Assembly: GCA_958295665.1 (NCBI GenBank)
Contig: OY282558.1
Coordinates: forward strand, 332,789,106-332,853,105
Direction of reading: 5' to 3'
DNA: 64,000 nt
Source: Tipula vernalis
Taxonomy: Eukaryota > Arthropoda > Insecta > Diptera > Tipulidae
In this document: one piece after another, positions 23,238 through 31,889 of the stretch
How positions within the stretch are numbered: the stretch's first letter is position 1
Layout of the letters: every line of letters starts with the position of its first letter
Notes under the pieces: generated by a model
The model's database searches: none
Told to the model about the DNA's origin: nothing
What the model saw: only the letters and a program-made list of their open reading frames with translations
Program-made: the position numbers and the translations under genes

Positions 23238-23812
23238 GAACCCCCGAATTAATGAATTATTTATTTAATTCAATTGTTTCCTCAGATTGGCTCGTATCAT
23301 TTCAACAATTTTTTATATTATTAAAATTGTTGCCACAAACTTCAAAGGGCAAATCTTCGGCAAAAACCAAAAGGTCTTCTTTTGTAGAATCTCTCAGCAA
23401 AATAATTATATTCAAACAGGTAAAAAATACTCATAAAATTTGGCGTTTACTTTAATCTTTAATTTGTCATTACTATTTATTTCCACAGGTAAACCTAACC
23501 AATCAGGAGTATCTTCAAAAAAACGTAACGTCGCCTTACTTAATAGCTTGTGGGGAGAACAAAAAAGCTATAAGTCAATACTTGTTATGTGTGGAGTGTG
23601 AAATTATACCGCTGCCAATAAATTTTAACTTTCTAGAATCGTTAGATTTACTTTTTAAGGCACATTATGTCTTCAATCAGCAGTTCGATGAAAGCATTAA
23701 AAATGTTTGGACTTTTGTGTCGAACTATTTTTTCAAATTTGCCGAAAAATGTTTACCGTCAAAAACTAAAGACGTCATAAATAAGCTAAATTTTGAAATG
23801 GCAAAAGATTAA
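20914..23812 (+). CDS. Gene 1 of the CACTA-type element, seven exons, 515 aa
   Basis: Exons: 20914-21022, 21378-21604, 21845-22090, 22157-22525, 22616-22754, 23286-23419 and 23489-23812. Every intron starts GT and ends AG, phases match at each junction, and the sum is 1,548 bases with a single stop at the end. The start is the ATG opening MEEQFYCKTRYG. Exon 3 has LSDVERRAIIREAVNLLV, exon 4 a charged segment (ETSKKRLSLSEKTKY), and exon 7 SPYLIACGENKKAISQYL and LDLLFKAHYVFNQQFD. The C-terminal block (residues about 410-500) resembles, from memory, uncharacterised repeat-encoded animal proteins labelled SAMD3-like. No enzymatic motif is visible. Its place before the transposase-like gene suggests an accessory DNA-binding or regulatory partner. 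Donors of exons 2 and 3 (GTGAAT, GTGATA) are weak, so those junctions are the least sure. Confidence 0.7.
23043..23136. repeat. Tandem duplication in intron 5 of gene 1
   Basis: AACGATACCCATC..ATGACAT then C.GACATTTTTATTTGTGAT occurs twice, about 52 bp apart, directly before the TA microsatellite. Confidence 0.7.
23137..23236. repeat. (TA)n microsatellite in intron 5
   Basis: About 100 bp of nearly pure TA with a few TATG/TATAC interruptions. The open frame through it is an artefact of the repeat. Confidence 0.95.
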
Positions 23813-24049
23813 GTTTTTTTTATAATAATAATTCGTTTAATTTTTATATATACCATAATAATTATTTATCGCAAATAGTTAGTTGCGTTGTATATTGAAA
23901 TAATTAAATTTTTTTTTGGTAATTATTTAAAAAAAAAAAATAAAATCTACATTCATTAAAAGGAAAAGGCTATTGAAAGACCAAATTGGTAGGTTCACTA
24001 ATAAGATTTTAATTTATTTTAGTCAATATTTTATTAATTGCAATATCAC

Positions 24050-24613
24050 ATTACCTGATTTCAGATTGTACACGATTTTGAATTATAATCCCGTGATACA
24101 TCGTCAAATTTTATTAACCAACTGACTATTTGCGCCAATAATTATTCCTGTATGATCAAATTTTACAGGTAAAGTACATTTAATTCGTTTAATCATGTAT
24201 TAACTAATTTAAAAACATTTAAAGTTTAAATACGTTTAATAATCAAGTTGTACTTAAGCATGGTTTTTATAAGTAATCAATAAATTATATTTTAAAATTT
24301 ATCAATTTGATAATCGAAATTGTATTTTTATTGATAGATTTATTACTTGTTAACGCGAAATTTTAATTCTAGAAAACTACCAATAATTAAAACTTTTTCA
24401 TTCAAATTTACTGGTCTTAAAATTATAATTTTTTTTATTTTCTATTTTTAATTTCAGCTTAATTGCATCACCAGATTAGCTCTTATTAGTTAAACAGTTT
24501 TATTTTTATTATAATTATTGCCGCAAACTTCGATGGACAAACACTTCGACAAAAAACGAAACAACGAATCATCAATTGTAGAATTCATCAGCCAAATTAT
24601 TAATTCATAAATC
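24050..24613 (+). pseudogene. Decayed duplicate of gene 1 exons 5 and 6
   Basis: Around 24063-24150, TTTCAGATTGTACACGATTT and CGTCAAATTTTATTAACC echo the start of exon 5 with substitutions. Around 24500-24610, TTGCCGCAAACTTCGATGG, ACAAACACTTCGACAAAAAA and TTGTAGAATTCATCAGC echo exon 6. Order and spacing match the original, but splice sites and frame are lost. It lies downstream of gene 1 and just before gene 2, as if a stretch of gene 1 had been tandemly copied and then decayed. Confidence 0.7.
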
Positions 24614-24770
24614 GTAAAAGAGGTGTTTTACTTCTTGTAATTTCATAGTGTTTATTTTAATCGCTAAATTATATTTTCGTTTAAATTCTTGTAGTACTTA
24701 TAATATTGTCGAATATTCAATTCATATAATTTTGGTTTTTAATTTAGTTTTATCGAAGATAATTATTAAA

Positions 24771-27131
24771 ATGACATATATCTGCTATATATGTGGAGTG
24801 GAATTTATTAGTATTCTTAATACTATCAATCATTTGAAATTAAAAGAGCACATTAAAGAAAACTGTTCAAAAAATTCTATAAAATGTATTTTAAATAATA
24901 AATGTAAAAGTACATTTGTAACATATTCTGGCTTAAGGAAACATCTTAAAAAGAACAATTGCGAACCATTATGTAATACTGGTTTCGAATTTGCAACTAC
25001 TGCTGCTGAACAAATTCATGAAAATAAAACCAGTGACTTAGTATCCTTAACTGCAAACGAAAGAGAATATGCCACAAATACTTATGAAAATAAATTTAAT
25101 ATATTGTATAACCAAATGAACGAGTTAGGTATTCCTGAAGATTCCATTACAAAAATATTTTTTGCCACTAAAGATTTAGTTCAGATTGTTCTAGAATCTA
25201 ATAATAATATCAATGAGAGAGAACGCGAACAAAAAACTATTAATAAATTATTTGTAAAGTATTGTTCAAAGTATGGTAGGCGCAAAACTTTCAGAAACAA
25301 TCCATTCTATGTATCACCAATAGTGTTTTCCGTAGGGTTCCGGTGGGAAATGCGTTACAATAAAACACTAAATTCATATAAACGGACTATCGTTCAAAAT
25401 AATTTTTATTTTGTGGCCATAACAGATTCTTTGAGCAAGTTATTCTTGAATAAAAATTTTAAAAAACAATATTTAAAGCATAATGATTCCCATAGCTGTA
25501 CTCCTGATATATTTAAATACCCCTGCTGTGGATCCACATTTGAATCACTAAAAGCCGAGTTTGAAAATCAGTATTGGCTTCAAATTCAAGTATATTACGA
25601 CGATTTTGAAATTACAAAAGTATTAGGTAGTAAAGTGATTATACATAAAATAGGTGCAATTTACTTTAATATCCAAAACTTCCCCAATAAATTTAAATCT
25701 CAGCTGGGAAATATTTTTTTAGTAAGTTTGTTTTATGTCAATGACCTTCACGGCGAATTTAATTTAAACGATATTTTGCGACCTATCGTAAATAATATTA
25801 AACTACTAGAAAACACTGGAATTTTTGTTGAAGGTATCGGCTTTTTGCGTGGAACAATTGTTTCTCTCGCGCATGATAATCTAGCAGCAAATGACTTGTT
25901 AGGATTCACTAAATCTTTCTCTGCTAATAACTTTTGCCGAATGTGCACTATGGATAAGGAAAACACAAAAAGTGCAAACACGGAAAACATTTCTCTGTTA
26001 AGGAAAACGGACTGTTATGATATTTTACAGAAACAACCACCAAATAAAAAAATTAAGCTGGAAAATACCAAGGGTATTTACCGTCAAACTGCCTTAAATG
26101 AGTTGAGATGTTTTAATACCATGAAAAATCTTAGCGTTGATTTTATGCATGACGGATTGGAGGGATTTGTATCTCTAGCTCTAAAATATATATTAGATTT
26201 TTTTTTGGTTGAGAAAGTATTTAGTAACATCAGTAGTCAAAATGATTGTATATCAGCATATAATTTTGGATTCAGTGATAGAAGAAATAAGCCATCGAAT
26301 ATTAATTTGGACAAAAGCAATTTGGGGCAAAATGCCATTCAAATTTTGTGCTTGATTACACATTTTCCAATTATTTTTGCGAGATTTTATAGACATGAAC
26401 ATGCTAAACACTGGGAGGGTATATTTACTGTTTTAAAAATAATTAAAATTATTTTATCTTATGAAATCAGTGAAAGTGATATTTTGAAACTTGAAAACTT
26501 AATTGAGTCTCATTTGTATATCATTATTAATGTATATAAAAAGCTATTAACTCCAAAACAACATTTACTCACCCATTATCCAAATATTATAAGAAAAATG
26601 GGTCCTATTATTTATATGTGGACTATGCGTTACGAATCAAAGCATAGATATTTTACTAGATTAAAACTTCAAAACTACATAAATGTTATTAAAACGCTTT
26701 CCGAAAGACATCAAGAGTATATAGCCAACCATTGGTTTAGTACAGAATTAGAAAATAAAATCATTAAGGGGAAAAAAACGGAAATTTCAGTTGAACACTA
26801 TTCATCTCAATCATATAGTTTAAGTTTTGTTGAACATTGGTTTCATTATAAACCAGGATTTTTTTTAGTCAAAAAGAAAATTAGTGAATTTCTTATTTAT
26901 TTTTATAAAATTGAAAGAATTATAGAAAATGAAAATTCAATTTCGTTTAATGTGTCGGAATATATTGGTACGTTTGACGAATTTTACTGCGCGTACAATA
27001 TATTTAATAAGCAAATTAATTTAAAATATATTAAATACACGGATATAGAATTTAAAAAATCTTATGAAAAAATGTACTGCAACCACAGTAATAAAAATTA
27101 CATATTAGCACATAATATAAATTTAGTTTGA
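24771..27131 (+). CDS. Gene 2 of the CACTA-type element: zinc-finger transposase-like protein, 786 aa
   Basis: Probably the DNA-cleaving transposase of the element. The ATG at 24771 opens MTYICYICGVEF. The frame upstream is open for 41 codons but has no ATG, so I start here. Two C2H2-like fingers fill residues 5-70 (CYICGVEF..HLKLKEH; CKSTF..LRKHLKK). Candidate catalytic residues are D277 or D278 (VYYDDFEIT), D457 within DFMHDGLEG, and E622 (MRYESKH). A CxxC (C389, C392; FCRMC) lies between the two Asp blocks. QHLLTHYPNIIRKMGP near 600-615 resembles, from memory, repeat-encoded proteins of fish, cnidarians and insects. No internal stop or shift is present over 2.36 kb, which argues for recent activity. 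The triad is my assignment by position and motif, not by alignment. Confidence 0.75.
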   Translation: MTYICYICGVEFISILNTINHLKLKEHIKENCSKNSIKCILNNKCKSTFVTYSGLRKHLKKNNCEPLCNTGFEFATTAAEQIHENKTSDLVSLTANEREYATNTYENKFNILYNQMNELGIPEDSITKIFFATKDLVQIVLESNNNINEREREQKTINKLFVKYCSKYGRRKTFRNNPFYVSPIVFSVGFRWEMRYNKTLNSYKRTIVQNNFYFVAITDSLSKLFLNKNFKKQYLKHNDSHSCTPDIFKYPCCGSTFESLKAEFENQYWLQIQVYYDDFEITKVLGSKVIIHKIGAIYFNIQNFPNKFKSQLGNIFLVSLFYVNDLHGEFNLNDILRPIVNNIKLLENTGIFVEGIGFLRGTIVSLAHDNLAANDLLGFTKSFSANNFCRMCTMDKENTKSANTENISLLRKTDCYDILQKQPPNKKIKLENTKGIYRQTALNELRCFNTMKNLSVDFMHDGLEGFVSLALKYILDFFLVEKVFSNISSQNDCISAYNFGFSDRRNKPSNINLDKSNLGQNAIQILCLITHFPIIFARFYRHEHAKHWEGIFTVLKIIKIILSYEISESDILKLENLIESHLYIIINVYKKLLTPKQHLLTHYPNIIRKMGPIIYMWTMRYESKHRYFTRLKLQNYINVIKTLSERHQEYIANHWFSTELENKIIKGKKTEISVEHYSSQSYSLSFVEHWFHYKPGFFLVKKKISEFLIYFYKIERIIENENSISFNVSEYIGTFDEFYCAYNIFNKQINLKYIKYTDIEFKKSYEKMYCNHSNKNYILAHNINLV

Positions 27132-27724
27132 AATATTAGGTATATTTTGTCATTATATGAATAAATATTATAATTTATAATTAATTTAAATCTTCTTTTG
27201 AATAAAAAAATTATTTTCGGTAAATTAGATATAACCGTATATTTATAATTGCCAGAGGATATCAAACAAATTTTCATATTAGTCATGGTAAGTATTTTTC
27301 CAAGGCATAAAAGGTTTAATAATAAATTAAATTTATTATATTTCGAATTTCAATTGGAAAACTAATACGTTTAATTTGTCCCAACAGTGAATTCACTAAA
27401 ATACTGAAATTTATTAAAATGTAGAAATTTTGGAAGCAAGAACTTTTCATTTGGCTTACGTTATATTTTAACGTAATTTAATATGAAAATTTAATACTTT
27501 TTGTTGAAAAATTTGATGCAATGAACTGGACCTTTTTATGCAGCATGCAATACTATTTTAGTAGAGCTTGTTTAAAAATGTAATACTTCCAAAGGCAAAT
27601 TTTAATTTTCTGTGCCATTTTTTTTAATACAATGCTCTTTTAAATATTAATACATATTACTTTAAAAAGTAATGTTCACAGATACAGTTTTTAATTTAAT
27701 GTGGGATGTATTTTAATGAATTTT
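27132..27724. other. 3' non-coding part of the CACTA-type element
   Basis: AT-rich sequence without coding signature. Scattered ATGCA words begin near 27510 and lead into the right subterminal array. Confidence 0.5.
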
Positions 27725-28009
27725 GCTTTACAATTTTGATACTATTTGCTTGAATTTTTAAAAAATATTACTTTAAAATTTAATACAAACTATACTTTAA
27801 AAATTAATGCACTGTGCGTTAAAACCTATTTTAATGCAAGGTTTGCATATTTTGTGATGGAAGCTAGCTTTACAATTTTAATACTATGTGGTTGAATTTT
27901 TAAAAAATATTGCTTTACAATTTAATACAAACTGTACTTTAAAAATTAATGCACTGTGCATTAAAACCTATTTTAATGCAAGGTTTGCATTATTTTGTGA
28001 TGGAAGCTA
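27725..28009. repeat. Right subterminal array: two tandem 142-bp units
   Basis: The unit from GCTTTACAATTTT to TTTGTGATGGAAGCTA occurs twice with few changes. Each holds AATGCACTGTGC and TTTTAATGCAAGGTTTGCAT, so the TAATGCA-type words are doubled near the right terminus. This fits a multiplied binding region for an element protein. Confidence 0.85.
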
Positions 28010-28067
28010 GCACTGGACCTACATGTAATGCAATTTGCATTACATAACCCAATTTTTTTTAACTGTG

Positions 28068-28375
28068 TAGCCACATTCATTAAGTATTTGGCCAGAATGT
28101 ACTGACATAGCGAATTATTATTCACTACATCAAATATCAAAAACTACCAACATAAAGAACTCATAGAGGGTTCTCATTTTTGCTGAGTAATACATTGGTA
28201 TAACTCTTTGGGCCTTTAGCCAAAATTACGGTGAGGGGGGAAGATATTTCTACTTTTTTCAGTAAATATATTATGAGCGATTGGCCTCTGTATTTTTCTG
28301 ATTTACCTATTCGAAAATATTGGGATTGCTATGAACAATTAATATATTTGTCTATAAAAAATGCCGAAAAATCAA
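28068..28375 (+). repeat. Right arm of the large inverted repeat
   Basis: Inverted match of 18620-18881, running from the element boundary to ATGCCGAAAAATCAACT. It carries a segment of about 45 bases (near 28308-28350) absent from the left arm. Beyond the last ACT the two sides diverge. Confidence 0.85.
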
Positions 28376-29560
28376 CTCGTAACAACATAATGAATTAAGA
28401 CAATCGAAAACCCATCAACATCCAATGCTTAGTCTTAGCGCCTTTGGGAACTACAACAAAAAGGCTTTATACCTTGGCTTTAATATTATTTTTGAAAAGA
28501 AACACGATATGACGCTTTATTGAAAAAGCGTTGTTCAAGCATCCGGACAGACCATAGAAAGTATTTTTTTATCCATGGAGAGTGGAATGGTGAGCTGAGT
28601 TTATGTCTCTTTTATCAAGAGTAAATATGTACAAATTTATTGAAAATTTACATATTACAAATATTATATATTACAACAATTATAATTCGTGATTACTAAA
28701 TAGTAGCGAATGAAAGTAGCAAAATAGTATTTAAATTTACTTTTGATAAGAGAGGAATAACGTCGACTTCCACATTCTACTCACCTCGAAACGCACTATA
28801 ATTTAATTGCACATTTGAAACGTCTAAATGAAATAGAAATACGCAAACCTGTGAAGATGTTTCTCGGAAATAAAGATGTTAATTTACCTGAAATTAAACA
28901 GAAAAAAAAAATTATAAATAACATTTTAATAAGAATAATTGTAGAAATAAATAGAATAATTATTTTGATTTAGTGATAAAACAATTTTGACGGATTTAAA
29001 AAAAAAATTTCTCTCAAATCGAAGCGTAACATTTTTTATGTACGAGTATGTAACCGAATTTCATTACTCCGAATTAGTTCAACCGATTTGATCGATTCTT
29101 TTCGAATCGATCAAAAAATATTACACGAGCCCATGCTAGTTTTAACTAAATGTGACGGAACTGCGATTAGTGGTTAATAATACTGGGTTGAGCGACTGCA
29201 GCTTCGAAAATTAAACTTTGTATGACAACATAACTTTTTAATATAATATTGGATACAGTTTTAAAGACTCACTTTGGTAACCAAAGCTATTCGGGTTCAC
29301 CAACTTGATTATTCAGCGACTTACATTTTTAATTTATTTTGTAAATTTTTTTTACAGCGTTCATAACAAAACTAATTTCATGCATAATTTTTGAATTCGT
29401 AAATTAATAATTCATAAGATGCATGCTCGAATATAAACCTGTGATCCCAGCTTTCGGGAAAACCCATGTAGACTAAACTTTTGTTTAGCAATTCAATGGT
29501 CCGGGAGAATATCGTCATTTCAATCCCCAATTTGTTGTCCGACAATGCGCTTCCGGAGTT
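28376..29560. other. Non-coding stretch with one short perfect palindrome
   Basis: At 29088-29114, TTGATCGATTC is followed after 5 bases by GAATCGATCAA. Otherwise I see nothing recognisable. Confidence 0.4.
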
Positions 29561-29564
29561 TAAT

Positions 29565-29935
29565 TGTTTAATTCACAATGGGTGGAACAAAGGATTGCGC
29601 AGCACATTCTTTTTGTATGTTATACAGAAGCCATAATACTTCTGATGAGGCATAATGACACCACCAATGGATTTGAGGTCCTTTCTGACTCGATTGATCG
29701 TATTTGCAAAAATCTCCAAATGCTGAAATTATCGTTGTGAGTGATTTTAATGTATATTATGTATTGACACCTGGCTCCCATTTTCTAAAACATGCAATCA
29801 TCCTTGTGAACTTGTTGAACTTTTTACTGTTCAGAATCTTCTCACTCAATTTATAAATGGAACTCACTCACTCGGATCACTGAGTTATTAACATCGAATT
29901 TGAGGTGTCTCCTGCTAAACATAACTAGGTGGCCT
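29565..29935 (+). pseudogene. LINE endonuclease (APE domain) relic
   Basis: Broken frames read WNKGLRSTFF, then FEVLSDSIDRICKN, AEIIVVSDFNVYY (about 29730-29755; family motif GDFNAHH) and FRIFSLNL before a weak DH motif near 29875. This order matches the apurinic-type endonuclease of non-LTR retrotransposons. Several stops and shifts are present, and no reverse transcriptase follows. Confidence 0.6.
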
Positions 29936-29959
29936 TTAGAACTTTGTTGCACTACAAGA

Positions 29960-30505
29960 GAGAAAACTGGAAAAGCATTAACGAAGTTCTTAACATTTTT
30001 TTTGTTTACTCGTGGACTAATGTGTGTGTTTTATGTAATAAAACACAATTATTTTGGTTTGTCACTTTCATAATGTGATATTTATTTTTATTTGAAATTG
30101 AAACTACGATCATTTCTGATGTCATTCCATTATATAATTTCTAACTAATACTAACTCAAATCATATTAAGAAACTGCTTTTATATACCATTTGTTGTGCC
30201 TACGTGACTTGTGAATTTTCTTTCCCCTCCATTTTATTCTTATTTTATCGTTTATATAAGAGCAGGGGTGGTACCGCCCTTCTTTTTGATATAAAAAAAC
30301 GGGAAGAACAAAAATAAAAGAAAAAAAAAAATTTGTTGACCATCTGGGGTGTGGGTGTGTGTGTATGTGTGCGTATGTGTGTATGTAAAATGACATTTTT
30401 TAATGATTTATCAGGAGCTCGTAAATTTTGTGGTGGCCAATTTTTTCGATTAGTGAAAAGGCTTGCATCGTTCCTTGTATATTTCCAGTTCTTCCAAACT
30501 GTTCA
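29960..30505. other. Non-coding stretch with GT-rich microsatellite
   Basis: A GTGT/TATG-rich run lies at about 30348-30388. No gene recognised. Confidence 0.5.
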
Positions 30506-31056
30506 TTAGTGTTTAGTGATCATTTTTGTATTCTGTGTAATATCTCTGAGTTTCTGTTGATATTGGAATAATATTTCGAGTCGATTTTTGGTTTGCCGAT
30601 TTCTTTTATATAAACTTCTACGAGTTTGTCTGTAAATTCTGGTGTCTAAGGGTGTGTTTATGTTATGGTGTTTGAGTCGGCATCCTAATTTGTGGTGTGT
30701 TTTAAATGCCATCATCTATCCATGTTTTTTGAAAACCTTCGTTATATTCTTATTGATGTTGTTATTATACTATATGGTGATTTATTTCTCCGTATCCTCC
30801 CTTTTACTTGTTTCATGTGGTCATCATATTCCGCTGGTTTTTTGAAACGTGCCTTTATTCTTCCGCATAGTACTGATTGTTCATCAGGTTCCGTATAGTA
30901 CTGATTGTTCATCAGGATCGTGATTAGTCTGTTTATTAAATGGCTGAAAACCGCCATCTTATCTTGGTATGAAGATTTGTCTACGGCGTGATCCATTTGC
31001 GTGGCTTTTCTATATATTTTTAATATTTGCTTGTTGTTAACATTCGTTATTGTCAA
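30506..31056 (-). pseudogene. Penelope-like retroelement, C-terminal RT part
   Basis: Read on the minus strand, IYRKATQMDHAVDKSSYQDK followed by FSHLINRL is the conserved post-RT block of Penelope-like elements (family: F..YRK.T.TD......S.HP...K). After a frame break, AFKTHHKLGCRLKHHN and IYRQTRRSLYKR resemble the linker towards the GIY-YIG domain, which is not recognisable. A decayed fragment. The partner half on the plus strand begins some 400 bp to the right. Confidence 0.6.
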
Positions 31057-31479
31057 ATCTACGAAAAATAATGGATTTGTTTGTCTCTGATTCGAAACGA
31101 CGATGGACTATTCAGAAAAAACTACAAAGACATTATTCAATAGAGATCAGCACAAAAAATAAAAGTTCAAAACAACGAACAAATACAGATAAATCACAAA
31201 ATTTACCATAGATTACATAATATGCTCCTCTTAAGAATTGAACACAAACTATACACGACAACTAATTGATATTGAAAACGCTATAAGATGAACAAACGAA
31301 CAACATCAGGATGACGTACGGACTTTTATTGTAATTGCTATATGCAAAAATAAGGCAACTACAAACCATAACATCCACAAAATCGAACCGCTTTTAGTGA
31401 AAAACATAAATGTCAAGTTATTAGAGAATGACACACTAAATGAGTATATAACTCGAACATTGATGACTATATCGAAAAC

Positions 31480-31885
31480 AATAACATAGCTGAACTCCAT
31501 GACGACCCAACAAAGAAATATCACAAGACGATCAACAAAATTATTAACAACTGCTCTAAATTCCTTACCCAAGTACAAAGACGACGAATTAAACCAATAA
31601 AACCAACGGCACCAAATATCAGAGCACTACCAAAAATTTGCAAACAAGAAATGACCATGAAACCAATCGTAGACTTCACAATCGCACCGGCATACAAAGT
31701 CGCTAAAGAAATTAATTACTTCCTCAGCAAAAACTCAAATACAAAACGATCATTCAATCAGAAATAACATTGAACTAATCAACAAAATAGAATCAATAGA
31801 TATATCAGCTACAGCGAAATTGGCATCGCTGGACTTAACCAACATCTAGACAAACATACCAACTCAAGAAACAATTTAAATAACC
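31480..31885 (+). pseudogene. Penelope-like retroelement, N-terminal RT part
   Basis: LHDDPTKKYHKTINKI leads to APNIRALPKICKQE and MKPIVDFTIAPAYKVAKEI, the first RT blocks of Penelope-like elements (family: P..YGLPKIHK.....RPIVS...SP.Y..AK). SLDLTNI and TNIPTQETI follow, corresponding to FDV.SLFTNIP..E, with a stop where the catalytic strand should continue. It is oriented opposite to the C-terminal fragment at 30506-31056. Confidence 0.65.
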
Positions 31886-31889
31886 AAGT

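Larger units (their letters stand above)
18882..28067 (+). mobile_element. Two-gene CACTA/EnSpm-type DNA transposon, 9.2 kb
   Basis: Termini are CACAGT (18882-18887) and ACTGTG (28062-28067). The short inverted repeat extends to about 17 bp as CACAGTYR, an A run and TTG, and TA lies outside each end. CACAGT-like ends, a 2-3 bp duplication and a subterminal array of short repeats are known of animal EnSpm/CACTA elements. The subterminal word TAATGCA/TGCATTA recurs on both sides (18913-19020; 27510-28050). Inside, both genes are on the plus strand: a seven-exon gene and a single-exon zinc-finger gene with a candidate DDE triad. Both frames are open, so this copy could be autonomous or only recently silenced. 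The superfamily call rests on ends and architecture, not on a database match. Confidence 0.7.

Noticed and set aside
23162..23455. Open frame beginning with a Tyr-Ile repeat
   Set aside because: The start is the TA microsatellite in an intron; only the exon 6 part is real coding sequence.
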